NCBI RefSeq assembly: GCF_000716675.1
Contig: NZ_JNXT01000006.1
Span: 124,001 to 188,000 of the forward strand
Direction of reading: 5' to 3'
Origin: Streptomyces alboflavus
GTDB lineage: Bacteria; Actinomycetota; Actinomycetes; Streptomycetales; Streptomycetaceae
Length of the DNA: 64,000 bases
Shown here: positions 34,917-45,783 of the stretch, piece by piece
Position numbering within the stretch: position 1 is the stretch's first letter
Layout of the letters: the number at the start of each line of letters is the position of its first letter
The notes under the pieces: generated by a model
The model's database searches: none
Told to the model about the DNA's origin: nothing
What the model saw: only the letters and a program-made list of their open reading frames with translations
Made by a program: the position numbers and the translations under genes

Positions 34917-35381
34917 ATGAAGTCCATCAAGGTGCCCGCGCGCGTCCTGCTGCCGCTCGCCGGAGCCGTGTTCGCCACCGCCGCCCTCGCCGCACCCGCG
35001 ACGGCCGCGCCTCAGCACTGGACCGACGGCGAGGCCCACTACGCCGAATCCCGCTCGGTCCTCACCCCGTACGACGGCACCCAGGGCGCCCGCGCCCTCG
35101 TCCGCGTGGACTGGGAGACCGGCAAGGGCGGCGTCTACGGAAACCTGTGGGACCTCAAGAAGGACGGCAACGACTCCGTCCTGCAGGCCGGTTACTCCTG
35201 GCTCGACGGCTCCACCTGGAAGCCCGCCACCCGCACCCTCAACACGGTGAAGGACGCCAGCGACAGCGGCCGCCACACCAGCCTGCACACCGACCCGGCG
35301 GTCAAGATCAAGGATCTGAAGGTCAGGGTCTGCACGGTCGACGGCACGGGCGCGCAGGTGTGGTGCGGGCAGTGGTACTGA
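34917..35381 (+). CDS. small secreted protein
   Basis: A 154-residue protein with a clear signal peptide (MKSIKVPARVLLPLAGAVFA, cleavage near ATA-APQ at about 30). The mature 120 residues are Trp/Asp/Lys-rich with two Cys near the C-terminus (VCTVDG and VWCGQWY), probably a disulphide. I recognise no family. The ATG has GGGGGAG upstream. It is a single gene after the poly-gamma-glutamate operon terminator, convergent with the NYN-domain gene. Confidence 0.78.
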   Translation: MKSIKVPARVLLPLAGAVFATAALAAPATAAPQHWTDGEAHYAESRSVLTPYDGTQGARALVRVDWETGKGGVYGNLWDLKKDGNDSVLQAGYSWLDGSTWKPATRTLNTVKDASDSGRHTSLHTDPAVKIKDLKVRVCTVDGTGAQVWCGQWY

Positions 35382-35394
35382 GCGCCGGAGCGGG

Positions 35395-35763
35395 TTAGTT
35401 CCGGACCGTCCGCGGGCCCACGCACTCCGCTCCCAGCTCGGACACCCGGCGGCGCAGTTCGCGGTCCGCGGTGACCACCACGCAGGGCCCGGGGATCTCC
35501 GCGACCAGCTCCACGATGCGGTCGTCGCCGCTGCCGGGGGCCGAGTCGACGCGCACACCGGGGACGGACTCGACGCCCCGGGCCCGGCCCTCCACGACGA
35601 GGACCACGTCGAGAGGGCCGGGCAGTTCGGGCAGGCCCGCCGCGGCGAGCGGCACCAGACGGTCCCGCAGCCGCTCCGCCGCGCCCCGCCGGTCCCGCCA
35701 CCATCCGTCCGGCACGGAGCCCACCACATTGGCGGCGTCCACGACGAGGGTCACAGTGTCCAT
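35395..35763 (-). CDS. NYN/PIN-like nuclease-fold protein
   Basis: A 122-residue single-domain protein. The N-terminal TLVVDAANVVGS has the Asp and Asn of the NYN domain. Further acidic residues are in GDDRIVEL and VVTADRELRRRV, completing a PIN-type metal site. NYN proteins are usually RNA-cleaving nucleases; some of this small actinobacterial group are annotated only as NTP-binding. The ATG at 35761-35763 is preferred; longer frames upstream are Gly/Arg-rich and run under the neighbouring start. It is divergent from the propeller protein gene. Confidence 0.78.
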   Translation of the reverse strand: MDTVTLVVDAANVVGSVPDGWWRDRRGAAERLRDRLVPLAAAGLPELPGPLDVVLVVEGRARGVESVPGVRVDSAPGSGDDRIVELVAEIPGPCVVVTADRELRRRVSELGAECVGPRTVRN

Positions 35764-35855
35764 GCGGCCAAGCCTCGCACGCCCGGGTGCACCCACCCCC
35801 ACCTCGCCCATTAGAGTTGCTGTGACCCGACGTCCCTGGCCACGGAAACCGCCGC

Positions 35856-36917
35856 ATGCCCCCAGCCCCCACCCCACCGACCGTGAACGGCGACTGGCTC
35901 ATACGCGCACGCGACGGCAGGCTCGCCGTCTACGCCTGCGAGAGCGACGCCGTGGTCTGCCGCACCCAACGCCACCCGGGCGAGCCCTGGACCGCGCCCC
36001 GCGTCGTCGGCGGCGACCAGCGCGTCCACCCCGTCCTCGCCGTCTCCCAGGGCACCGACACGTACACCCACCTGGTGTCATGGCGCCCCACGGTCTCCGG
36101 CGAGTCCGGCCTCGTGCACTCCACCCACTTCCAGCCGCACCTCACCGCCCTCGACTGGAACCCCCTCGGCCACCCCAACAAGAAGGGGCAGAGCACCGGC
36201 GCGCCCGCCGTGACCGTCGACGCCCAGGGCCGCGCCCATGTGTTCGTGCCCAACCGGGGCGGCGGCGTCAGCATGCGCGGCCAGAAGGAGAAGGGCGGCT
36301 GGGGCCCCTGGCGCGACCTCAAGGGCCAGGGGGTGCGCGGCCCGCTTGCCGTCGTGACGGGCGAGTCCGGCCTGGTCACGGCGTACGCGGCCACGGCGGA
36401 CAGCGTCCTGCGCTGGCGCCAGGCCTCGCCGGGCGCCGTCCCCGCCCTGGACGAGGAGCCGCTGCCGGTCACGGCCCGCCCCGGCACCCTGCGCGCCCTC
36501 GCCACCTCCGCCGAACGCACCACCCTGTTCTTCACGGACGCCGACGGTGAGCTGCGCGCCTGGCGCGGCACCGCGGCCGACGAGCCTGCCCGCCTCCTCG
36601 CGGCCGCGGGCCCCGGCCCGGTCTCGGCGATGCGCTGCGAACTCGACGGCCACGACTGCACGTTGCTGGCCCAGCGCGCCGAGAGCGGCCGCGTCGCCTT
36701 CGCCGCCTACCCGACCGAGCTGGAGTCGGCGGGCGCCTGGTGGGCCGAGTCGGGCCCCGCCCTGCCGGTGGACGCACGGGTCGCCCTCGCCACCGACGCC
36801 GCGGGCCGGGTGATAGCGGCGACCTTCGTGCCCGGCACCGGGGCGCTGCGGCTGACCCACAGGAAGGACGAGCCGGGCCTCGCTCTCAAGGCGTGGGAGC
36901 AGGCGGCCTCCGCTTAG
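35856..36917 (+). CDS. propeller-like repeat protein
   Basis: A 353-residue soluble protein without signal peptide. It contains repeated blade-like segments in which a small-residue strand leads to Trp or Phe, such as GAPAVTVDAQGRAHVFVPNR, VTGESGLVTAYAATAD and VALATDAAGRVIAATFV. This pattern is typical of sialidase- or PLL-type beta-propellers. No catalytic Asp-box is recognised, so binding is likelier than catalysis. ATG has only a weak GGAAA upstream. It is convergent with fadB and separated from it by a hairpin. The biological partner is unknown. Confidence 0.75.
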   Translation: MPPAPTPPTVNGDWLIRARDGRLAVYACESDAVVCRTQRHPGEPWTAPRVVGGDQRVHPVLAVSQGTDTYTHLVSWRPTVSGESGLVHSTHFQPHLTALDWNPLGHPNKKGQSTGAPAVTVDAQGRAHVFVPNRGGGVSMRGQKEKGGWGPWRDLKGQGVRGPLAVVTGESGLVTAYAATADSVLRWRQASPGAVPALDEEPLPVTARPGTLRALATSAERTTLFFTDADGELRAWRGTAADEPARLLAAAGPGPVSAMRCELDGHDCTLLAQRAESGRVAFAAYPTELESAGAWWAESGPALPVDARVALATDAAGRVIAATFVPGTGALRLTHRKDEPGLALKAWEQAASA

Positions 36918-36932
36918 CGGACCCGGACACGG

Positions 36933-36968
36933 CAGTGCCCGGCACGCCGGACGGCGTACCGGGCACTG
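36933..36968. terminator. bidirectional terminator between propeller gene and fadB
   Basis: CAGTGCCCGG (36933-36942) pairs with CCGGGCACTG (36959-36968), with a further internal CGCC/GGCG pairing, in the 63-bp gap between convergent genes. Confidence 0.82.
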
Positions 36969-36980
36969 AGGCTTTCCCTG

Positions 36981-39109
<2,129 letters not shown>

Positions 39110-39113
<4 letters not shown>

Positions 39114-40336
39114 TTGTCGCCTCCGGCGTCCTTGTGGTGCGGGTTCTCCCAGATGACCGTGGCGCCCATGCCGAAGCCGACGCACATGGTGGTCAGGCCG
39201 TAGCGGACCTCGGGCTGCTCCTCGAACTGCCGCGCCAGCTGCGTCATCAGGCGCACGCCGGACGAGGCGAGCGGGTGGCCGAAGGCGATGGCGCCGCCGT
39301 ACTGGTTGACGCGGGCGTCGTCGTCGGCGATGCCGTAGTGCTCCAGGAAGGCGAGCACCTGCACGGCGAAGGCCTCGTTGATCTCGAAGAGGCCGATGTC
39401 GGAGATGGAGAGGCCCGCCTGGGCGAGGGCCTTCTCGGTCGCCGGGATCGGGCCGTAGCCCATGACCTCGGGCTCGACTCCCGCGAAGGAGTACGAGACC
39501 AGCCGCATCTTCACCGGGAGACCGTTCTCCCGCGCGAAGTCCTCGGAAGCGATGATCGAGGCGGTGGCGCCGTCGTTGAGACCCGCCGCGTTGCCCGCGG
39601 TGACGCGGCCGTGCGTACGGAACGGCGTCTTCAGGCCGGACAGGTTCTCCAGCGTCGTGCCCGGACGCATCGGCTCGTCCTGGGTGGCGAGCCCCCAACC
39701 GGTCTCGCCCGCCTCCTCGTTGGTGCGGCGTACGGAGATCGGCACCAGGTCCTGCTGGATCTTGCCGTTGGCGTACGCCTTGGCGGCCTTCTCCTGCGAG
39801 CGCACGGCGTACTCGTCGGCGCGCTGCTTGGTGATGGAGGGGTAGCGGTCGTGCAGGTTCTCGGCGGTCATGCCCATGAACAGGGCGGACTCGTCGACGA
39901 GCTTCTCGCTCACGAACCGGGGGTTCGGGTCGACGCCCTCGCCCATGGGGTGACGGCCCATGTGCTCGACGCCACCGGCGATCACCGCGTCGTACGCGCC
40001 GAAGGCGATGGAGCCCGCGGTCGTGGTGACGGCGGTCAGCGCGCCCGCGCACATGCGGTCGATCGAGTAGCCCGGCACGGACTGCGGGAGCCCCGCGAGG
40101 ATGCCCGCCGTGCGGCCGATCGTGAGCCCCTGGTCGCCGATCTGCGTGGTGGCGGCCACCGCGACCTCGTCGATCTTGGCCGGGTCCAGGGCCGGGTTGC
40201 GGCGCAGCAGCTCCCGGATGGCCTTCACGATGAGGTCGTCGGCGCGGGTCTCGTGGTAAATGCCCTTGGGGCCCGCCTTGCCGAACGGGGTGCGGACGCC
40301 GTCGACGAAGACGACGTCCCTGACGGTACGAGGCAC
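39110..40336 (-). CDS. fadA: acetyl-CoA acyltransferase (thiolase)
   Basis: A 408-residue thiolase. The acyl-accepting Cys is C96 in DRMCAGALTAV. Further signatures are NEAFAVQVLAF, GGAIAFGHPLASSGVR with the catalytic His, and MCVGFGMGA with the second Cys. It cleaves 3-ketoacyl-CoA to acetyl-CoA in beta-oxidation, working with FadB from the overlapping next gene. The GTG at 40334-40336 has GGAGGAG upstream; in-frame codons further up give an Arg-rich extension and are rejected. A TTAC-N5-GTA element lies about 55 bp upstream. Confidence 0.93.
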
Positions 40337-40390
40337 GATGGCTCTCCTCCAGGGTGCGGTGCGCCTGCGGCGCGCTTCCGGCTGCCATGC

Positions 40391-40403
40391 TACTTGTCGG
40401 TAA
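40391..40403 (-). promoter_or_regulatory. TTAC-N5-GTA element upstream of fadA
   Basis: TACTTGTCGGTAA (complement TTACCGACAAGTA) has inverted TAC/GTA ends and lies about 55 bp before the fadA start, in a promoter-like spot with locally lower GC. TetR-type fatty-acid regulators often bind such sequences. The cognate regulator is not in the window. Confidence 0.4.
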
Positions 40404-40611
40404 CTATGAGGCCAAGGGCTGGTCGGGGGAGGCACACATCACATGCGGTGCGCATCCCCGGACGACCACCTCCACCCCCACATCTCCGCCCCGCGTCCCT
40501 CCTCCCACACCTGCCACCCCTCCGCCCCTTTGCCCCTTTGCCCCGGGCGACCGCGGCCCCGGCGGCACCCCGGGCGCGCCGGCTGAGCCTGGCCCCGCCA
40601 CCCTGCTGCCT

Positions 40612-40629
40612 CCCCCCCCCCCCCCCCCC
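40612..40629. repeat. 18-base poly-C tract
   Basis: Uninterrupted run of 18 C in non-coding DNA. Length could vary by slippage, and it is also a place where a sequencing error is possible. Confidence 0.85.
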
Positions 40630-40648
40630 GCGGGGCGCTTCCCCACCC

Positions 40649-40910
40649 GCCCACCCGTGACTGCCGTCCCAGGCGCACCCCCGGCGAGCGTCGACCGGGT
40701 GCCGGGTCTGCCCTCCCCGGCACCCCTCGCCGTCTCCCTGCCTCCGCCCGCCCACCCGTTCACTGCCGTCCCAGGCGCACCGTCTGCGGTGGGTGGTGCG
40801 CTTATGGGTGCGGGTGGGCTGTCGGTACCCGCCTACCCGTGACTGCCGTCCCAGGTGCACCGTCTGCGGTGGGCGGTGTGCCTATGGGCGCGGGTGGGCT
40901 GTCGGTGCGT
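40649..40910. repeat. 81-bp direct repeats with shared CTGCCGTCCCAGG core
   Basis: Two near-identical copies start at 40751 and 40832 (period 81). A 31-bp piece of the same unit stands alone at 40649-40679. All contain ACTGCCGTCCCAGG(C/T)GCACC. The two full copies differ by only a few substitutions. Similar intergenic repeats occur in other Streptomyces as far as I recall. Confidence 0.75.
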
Positions 40911-41224
40911 CCCCCTGCGTAGCCGCGAAGCCGCGAAGCCGCGTGTCCCTGTCGCTCTGCGTGGTGGTGGCTGCCATCCCCGGTGGGTCGGCCTGAAGTC
41001 GGCGCGCGGGGCGCCGCCAGGGTGCGGTGGCCGGGGCGTGTCGGTCGGTCGGCCTGTCGTCACGGTGTGGGGACGGGGCTGTCGCTCGACCTGCTGCCAG
41101 GGTGTGGGCGCGGGCCGTTACGTGGGCTGGGGTGTCGGGCTGAAGCCCGCCTGCAAGGTGATGGGCGGGTGGGTGGGGAGGACCGCCGCGCAGCGGCGGG
41201 GGAGGGCGCCCCCGGGCAAAGGGC

Positions 41225-41253
41225 GAGGCGCCCTCGGTGGGTGAGGGCGCCTC
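41225..41253. terminator. perfect hairpin downstream of RNase D
   Basis: GAGGCGCCCTC and GAGGGCGCCTC form an 11-bp perfect stem with a seven-base loop, about 95 bp beyond the RNase D stop. It probably terminates that transcript. Confidence 0.6.
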
Positions 41254-41286
41254 TGGTGGGCGCTGGTGGCCCGGGTCAGCGATCGT

Positions 41287-41340
41287 GGCCCGGTTGGCCC
41301 GGTTGGCCCGGTTGGCCCGGTTGGCCCGGTTGGCCCGGTT
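41287..41340. repeat. 9-bp tandem array, six copies of GGCCCGGTT
   Basis: Six perfect head-to-tail copies plus a degenerate start of a seventh, ending eight bases before the RNase D stop codon, so in its 3' untranslated region. Not CRISPR: there are no spacers. Confidence 0.9.
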
Positions 41341-41348
41341 GGCCGGGG

Positions 41349-42644
41349 CTATGGGGCCGGGGTCGTGAGGGCCCTGGTGAGTGTGGGGGTTACCTGGGTG
41401 ATTTGCCAGGGGCGGGCGCCGTGGGTGGTGAGAGCCGCGGCGACCGCGTCGGGGGTGAGGTCGGACGGGGGCTCCCAGCAGACGCGGCGGACCGTGTCGG
41501 GGGTGATCAGGTTCTCCTGGGGCATGTTCAGACGCTCGGCGAGCGCGGAGACGGCGGCGCGCGCGGCGGAGAGCCGCGCGGCCGCGGCCGGGTCCCGGTC
41601 GGCCCAGGAGCGGGGCGGCGGCGGCCCCGCCACTGCCTGCCCGGGCTGCGGCAGCTCGGCGTCCGGCAGCGCCCGGGCGCGATCGACCCCGGCCTGCCAC
41701 TGCTCAAGCTGCCGCCGCCCCATCCGGTGCCCGAAGCCGGGCAGCGCGGTGAGGGCGTGCACGTTGGGGGGCAGGGCGAGCGCGGCCTCCACGATCGCGC
41801 CGTCGCTGAGCACCTTGCCGGGCGAGACGTCACGCCGCTGCGCGATCCGGTCCCGGGTCACCCACAGTTCCCGTACGACAGCCATCTGCCGCCGACGACG
41901 GACCTTGTGCATGCCGGACGTCCGCCGCCAGGGATCCTTGCGCGGCGGCGCGGGCGGCGCGGAGGCGATGGCGTCGAACTCCTCGCGGGCCCACTCCAGC
42001 TTCCCCTGCCGGTCCAGCTCCTTCTCCAGGGCGTCCCGCAGGTCGACGAGCAGCTCCACGTCCAGCGCGGCGTACCGCAGCCAGGGCTCGGGGAGGGGGC
42101 GGGTCGACCAGTCGACGGCGGAGTGGCCCTTCTCCAGGACGTACCCGAGGACGCTCTCGACCATGGCGCCGAGCCCGACCCGGGGGAATCCGGCGAGCCG
42201 TCCGGCGAGCTCCGTGTCGAAGATGCCGGCCGGGACCATGCCTATTTCCCGCAGGCACGGCAGGTCCTGGGTGGCGGCGTGCAGCACCCACTCCGTGCCG
42301 GCGAGCGCCTCGCCGAGCCCGGACAGGTCGGGGCAGGCGACGGGGTCGATCAGCGCGGTGCCCGCGCCCTCGCGGCGGAGCTGGACCAGGTACGCGCGCT
42401 GGCCGTAGCGGTAGCCGGACGCCCGTTCGGCGTCCACGGCCACCGGTCCCGTACCGGCGGCAAATGCCGCGATGACCTGCGCAAGCGTCGCGGGGTCGGC
42501 CACGACGGGCGGAATGCCGTCGCGCGGTTCGAGGAGCGGGGTGGGAGTCCCTTCGACGGAGACGCCTGTGACGCCTTCGTCCGGAGGAGCGCCTCCGGTG
42601 GTTCGCAGTGAACTGTCTGCTGCGGTCTCTTGGGCGTCGGTCAC
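41349..42644 (-). CDS. rnd: ribonuclease D
   Basis: A 431-residue 3'-5' exoribonuclease. DEDD-type residues are visible as VAVDAERASGYRYGQRAYL (Exo I), ATQDLPCLREIG (Exo II) and YAALDVELLVDL (Exo III, DEDDy form). An HRDC domain follows (about 215-300, including VLSDGAIVEAALALP), and the last 100 residues are an actinobacterial extension. RNase D trims tRNA and small RNA 3' ends. The GTG at 42642-42644 has a weak ribosome site (TTGACAG). It is a single gene with a 9-bp tandem array just past its stop. Confidence 0.9.
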   Translation of the reverse strand: MTDAQETAADSSLRTTGGAPPDEGVTGVSVEGTPTPLLEPRDGIPPVVADPATLAQVIAAFAAGTGPVAVDAERASGYRYGQRAYLVQLRREGAGTALIDPVACPDLSGLGEALAGTEWVLHAATQDLPCLREIGMVPAGIFDTELAGRLAGFPRVGLGAMVESVLGYVLEKGHSAVDWSTRPLPEPWLRYAALDVELLVDLRDALEKELDRQGKLEWAREEFDAIASAPPAPPRKDPWRRTSGMHKVRRRRQMAVVRELWVTRDRIAQRRDVSPGKVLSDGAIVEAALALPPNVHALTALPGFGHRMGRRQLEQWQAGVDRARALPDAELPQPGQAVAGPPPPRSWADRDPAAAARLSAARAAVSALAERLNMPQENLITPDTVRRVCWEPPSDLTPDAVAAALTTHGARPWQITQVTPTLTRALTTPAP

Positions 42645-42722
42645 CTGTCAAGGGTATCTGTGAACGCACGGCGCCCGTCGACGGAACGTTACGTCGACGG
42701 GCGGCCGGGGGGTGTAAATCGG

Positions 42723-43385
42723 TCAGTGGATGATTCCCGTGCGCAGGGCCACCGCGACCATGCCCGCCCGGTCGCCGGTGCCGAGCTTGCGTGCGATGCG
42801 GGCGAGGTGGCTCTTGACGGTCAGTGCGGACAGGCCCATCGAGACGCCGATGGCCTTGTTGGACTGCCCCTCGGCCACCAGGCGGAGAACCTCCACCTCG
42901 CGGCCCGACAGCTCGCGGTAGCCGCCCGGGTGGCTCGGGGTGCCCGGCGGGCGCCGGTGCATACGGGCGGCGGCGGAGCCGATGGGGGCGGCGCCGGGAC
43001 GGGTGGGCAGACCCACGTTGGTACGGGTGCCGGTGACGACGTAGCCCTTGACGCCGCCCGCGAGGGCGTTGCGCACGGCGCCGATGTCGTCGGCGGCGGA
43101 GAGCGCGAGTCCGTTGGGCCAGCCCGCGGCGCGGGTCTCGGACAGGAGGGTCAGGCCGGAGCCGTCGGGAAGGTGGACGTCGGCGACGCAGATGTCGCGG
43201 GGGTTGCCGATGCGGGGACGAGCCTCCGCGATGGACGAGGCCTCGATGACGTCACGTACACCGAGGGCCCACAGGTGGCGGGTCACGGTGGAGCGGACGC
43301 GGGGGTCGGCCACGACGACCATGGCGGTCGGCTTGTTCGGGCGGTAGGCGACCAGGCTTGCGGGCTGCTCGAGGAGAACGGACAC
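42723..43385 (-). CDS. orphan NarL/LuxR-type response regulator
   Basis: A 220-residue protein. A receiver-like domain (about 18-125) has the phospho-acceptor candidate Asp in ICVADVHLPDGSG but only one acidic residue in the N-terminal acidic patch (VVVADPRVR), so phosphorylation may be atypical. A linker rich in Arg/Pro leads to a LuxR helix-turn-helix (LSGREVEVLRLVAEGQSNKAIG ... LTVKSHLARIARKLG, about 157-205). No histidine kinase is nearby. GTG at 43383-43385 follows AGGAGG. It is monocistronic and highly typical of Streptomyces; targets are not evident here. Confidence 0.88.
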   Translation of the reverse strand: MSVLLEQPASLVAYRPNKPTAMVVVADPRVRSTVTRHLWALGVRDVIEASSIAEARPRIGNPRDICVADVHLPDGSGLTLLSETRAAGWPNGLALSAADDIGAVRNALAGGVKGYVVTGTRTNVGLPTRPGAAPIGSAAARMHRRPPGTPSHPGGYRELSGREVEVLRLVAEGQSNKAIGVSMGLSALTVKSHLARIARKLGTGDRAGMVAVALRTGIIH

Positions 43386-43713
43386 CAGGCCTCCTGGGGT
43401 GGCGGGTCGGGACCGGCTCGGGGATGAAGCCGGGACGAACCGTACGTTTCAAGGTCACAGACCTCTTCGGCACCAATGGCACCCGCCTTTAGGGGATGAT
43501 CACGATTTGGTGAGTAACAAATTCGGGCGATTCGGACACGTGATCGATCATCCGACGATCAACCCCTCTCACCAGGCGTGCCGTTCCCGTCGCCCGCGCT
43601 CGACCCCAGGCCGCGTCAACGCCGGGGGTCATCGCCGTGCCCCCGGGGCGCCGTCGTGACGGTGCCCCCGGCGGCACCGTCGTGACCGCCGGGGGCACCG
43701 CCGTGCCGCGCCC
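43386..43713. other. 328-bp intergenic region with promoter-type DNA and a hairpin
   Basis: The part next to the regulator gene (43440-43560) is less GC-rich and contains palindromic pieces such as CACGTGATCGATCA, so it probably holds that gene's promoter. The part next to the DUF3000 gene is a set of related GCCCCCGG inverted repeats, the clearest being the hairpin at 43664-43696. Confidence 0.55.
43664..43696 (-). terminator. terminator of the DUF3000 gene
   Basis: GCCCCCGGCGG pairs perfectly with CCGCCGGGGGC around an 11-base loop, 17 bases beyond the stop codon. A shifted copy of the same arms lies just next to it. Confidence 0.75.
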
Positions 43714-44373
43714 TCAGGTGGAACGGGGTCCCCGCCGCTGCGGCAGCGACACCACCGAGCCGTCGGCCGCCGCGACCGGCGGCAGTCCCGCGATCTGGCA
43801 CAGCAGGTCGCACCACGCCGCCAGGTGCGCCGCCGTGTCCGGCACCCCGGCGGTCGACTCGCGCGGCGTCCAGGACGCGCGGATCTCGATCTGGGAGGCG
43901 GGCGGGCGCTCGGCGAGCCCGCCGAAGTAGTGCGAGCCCGCCCGCGTCACCGTCCCGCTCGGCTCCCCGCACGCCAGGCCCCGGGCGGCGAGCGCACCCG
44001 TCAGCCAGGTCCAGCACACCTCCGGAAGCAGCGGGTCCGCCGCCATCTCCGGCTCCAGCTCCGCCCGCACCAGCGTCACGAGCCGGAACGTCCCCTGCCA
44101 GGCGTCGTGCCCGTCCGGGTCGTGCAGCAGCACGAGTCTGCCGTCCGCCAGGTCCTCCTCGCCGTCGACGACGGCCGCCTCCAGCGCGTACGCGTACGGG
44201 GCGAGCCGCTGCGGCGACCGGGTCTGTTCGACCTCGATCTGCGGCCGCAGCCGTGCCCCGCGCAGCGCGTCGACGGCAGCACGGAACGGCGGTGGACCCG
44301 CGTCCGCCACCACCCCCTGCGCGCCGTCCATCTCGCCCGCGTCGTCCGACCGTTGTTCTTGAGCCGCAGCCAT
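43714..44373 (-). CDS. DUF3000-type conserved protein
   Basis: A 219-residue soluble protein of the actinobacterial family I know as DUF3000, whose gene commonly neighbours hemE. Typical segments are [37 protein letters not shown] and [14 protein letters not shown]. No catalytic motif or localisation signal is seen, and the function is unknown. ATG at 44371-44373 is preferred. The longer upstream frame runs through an intergenic repeat cluster and is rich in Thr/Arg/Pro. It is divergent from hemE. Confidence 0.82.
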   Translation of the reverse strand: MAAAQEQRSDDAGEMDGAQGVVADAGPPPFRAAVDALRGARLRPQIEVEQTRSPQRLAPYAYALEAAVVDGEEDLADGRLVLLHDPDGHDAWQGTFRLVTLVRAELEPEMAADPLLPEVCWTWLTGALAARGLACGEPSGTVTRAGSHYFGGLAERPPASQIEIRASWTPRESTAGVPDTAAHLAAWCDLLCQIAGLPPVAAADGSVVSLPQRRGPRST

Positions 44374-44718
44374 GCGGGGAAGATTAAGGGGAACGGCGCC
44401 TCCGTGCAGGGAGGCGCCCCTCTCGGGGCGCGCTTTGCTCACTCCTTGACCCCGGCTCGGGGTGGTCGGTGGTTGCCGCGCTGCGCGCTTGTCCTCAAGC
44501 GCCGGACGGGCTGGCTCCTCCCGGGTGTGGGTCTTTGTCCGGCCCGCCGTGGGGGTGCGGGGCCGTCGCGCTTGCGCGCTCGTCCTCAAGCGCCGGACGG
44601 GCTGAGATGGGCTCGTGCTCGCGTTCTGGACGGGCTGGGGTGGGTTCGTCCTCGCGTGCTGGGTGGGGTGACGTCGGCCCGGCCTCTCGTTGCTCTGGGC
44701 GCGTGGGAGACTTTGGGG
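44374..44718. repeat. 345-bp intergenic region with Streptomyces dispersed repeats
   Basis: CTCAAGCGCCGGACGGGCTG occurs at about 44494-44513 and 44585-44604, each inside a longer near-identical block starting GCGCT. Two degenerate relatives follow before hemE. I recall this motif as one of the commonest dispersed intergenic repeats in Streptomyces. The region must also hold the hemE and DUF3000 promoters. Confidence 0.7.
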
Positions 44719-45783
44719 GTGAGTGTCAATGACGAGGCCACGGGCCGGCGAAACGCAGCTACGTACGACTCCGCATTCCTGAAGGCGTGCAGGCGTGAGC
44801 CCGTGCCGCACACGCCGGTGTGGTTCATGCGGCAGGCCGGGCGCTCACTGCCCGAGTACCGCAAGGTGCGCGAGGGCACGGCCATGCTGGAGTCCTGCAT
44901 GATGCCGGAGCTCGTCACCGAGATCACGCTGCAGCCGGTGCGCCGCCACGGCGTCGACGCGGCGATCTACTTCAGCGACATCGTCGTCCCCCTCAAGGCC
45001 ATCGGCATCGACCTCGACATCAAGCCGGGCGTCGGGCCCGTCGTCGAGCAGCCGATCCGCTCCCGCGCCGACCTCGCGCGGCTGCGGGACCTCACGCCCG
45101 AGGACGTCTCCTACGTCACCGAGGCCATCGGGATGCTCACGCGCGAGCTGGGCGAGACGCCGCTCATCGGATTCGCCGGTGCGCCTTTCACCCTCGCGAG
45201 CTACCTCGTCGAGGGCGGTCCGAGCCGTAACCACGAGCACACCAAGGCCATGATGTACGGCGACCCGCAGCTGTGGGCCGACCTGCTCGACCGGCTCGCG
45301 GAGATCACCGGCGCCTTCCTGAAGGTGCAGATCGAGGCCGGCGCGAGCGCCGTGCAGCTCTTCGACTCCTGGGTGGGCGCCCTCGCCCCCGCCGACTACC
45401 GCCGCTCCGTGATGCCCGCGTCCACCAAGGTCTTCGAGGCCGTCGCGGGGTACGGCGTGCCGCGCATCCACTTCGGCGTCGGTACGGGTGAACTGCTGGG
45501 CCTGCTCGGCGAGGCCGGGGCCGACGTGGTCGGCGTGGACTGGCGCGTGCCGCTCGACGAGGCCGCCCGGCGCGTCGGGCCCGGCAAGGCGCTCCAGGGC
45601 AACATCGACCCCGCCGTCCTCTTCTCCAGCCGCGAGGCCGTCGAGGCGAAGGCCGACGAGGTGCTCGCCGCGGCCGCCGGGCTCGAGGGTCACATCTTCA
45701 ACCTCGGCCACGGCGTCCTGCCCAGCACCGACCCCGACGCCCTCACCCGGCTCGTGGAGTACGTCCACACGCGTACCGCCTGA
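44719..45783 (+). CDS. hemE: uroporphyrinogen decarboxylase
   Basis: A 354-residue enzyme converting uroporphyrinogen III to coproporphyrinogen III. Signature 1 is [16 protein letters not shown] and signature 2 is [18 protein letters not shown]. The catalytic Asp is in [14 protein letters not shown], and the C-terminal [16 protein letters not shown] is also diagnostic. The length is as expected. The start is the GTG at 44719 with GGGAG nine nt upstream. It supplies the coproporphyrinogen used by HemY and HemQ, which are encoded about 4 kb downstream. Confidence 0.95.
   Translation: MSVNDEATGRRNAATYDSAFLKACRREPVPHTPVWFMRQAGRSLPEYRKVREGTAMLESCMMPELVTEITLQPVRRHGVDAAIYFSDIVVPLKAIGIDLDIKPGVGPVVEQPIRSRADLARLRDLTPEDVSYVTEAIGMLTRELGETPLIGFAGAPFTLASYLVEGGPSRNHEHTKAMMYGDPQLWADLLDRLAEITGAFLKVQIEAGASAVQLFDSWVGALAPADYRRSVMPASTKVFEAVAGYGVPRIHFGVGTGELLGLLGEAGADVVGVDWRVPLDEAARRVGPGKALQGNIDPAVLFSSREAVEAKADEVLAAAAGLEGHIFNLGHGVLPSTDPDALTRLVEYVHTRTA

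Larger units (their letters stand above)
40337..41348. other. 1-kb repeat-rich gene-free region
   Basis: Between the fadA start and the 3' end of RNase D. It holds the fadA promoter region (to about 40430), an 18-base C run (40612-40629), a copy-and-a-half 81-bp repeat family (40649-40910), a perfect hairpin (41225-41253) and a 9-bp tandem array (41287-41340). Open frames here are compositional: they read as Arg/Gly/Pro-rich sequence without ribosome sites or recognisable motifs. Confidence 0.7.

Noticed and set aside
40612..40629. programmed frameshift or phase-variable tract
   Set aside because: The C run is not inside or directly upstream of a supportable gene, so slippage there has no clear coding effect.
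41287..41340. CRISPR array
   Set aside because: Units are nine bases, contiguous and without spacers, and no cas gene is nearby.
40983..42611. 542-residue plus-strand frame over the repeat region and RNase D
   Set aside because: It includes translated 9-bp repeats (Gly-Trp-Pro runs) and then the complement of RNase D. There is no ribosome site or motif.
43714..44811. 365-residue version of the DUF3000 protein
   Set aside because: The extra 146 residues are encoded by the intergenic repeat cluster and are Thr/Pro/Arg-rich; the family-like sequence starts at the ATG of 44371-44373.
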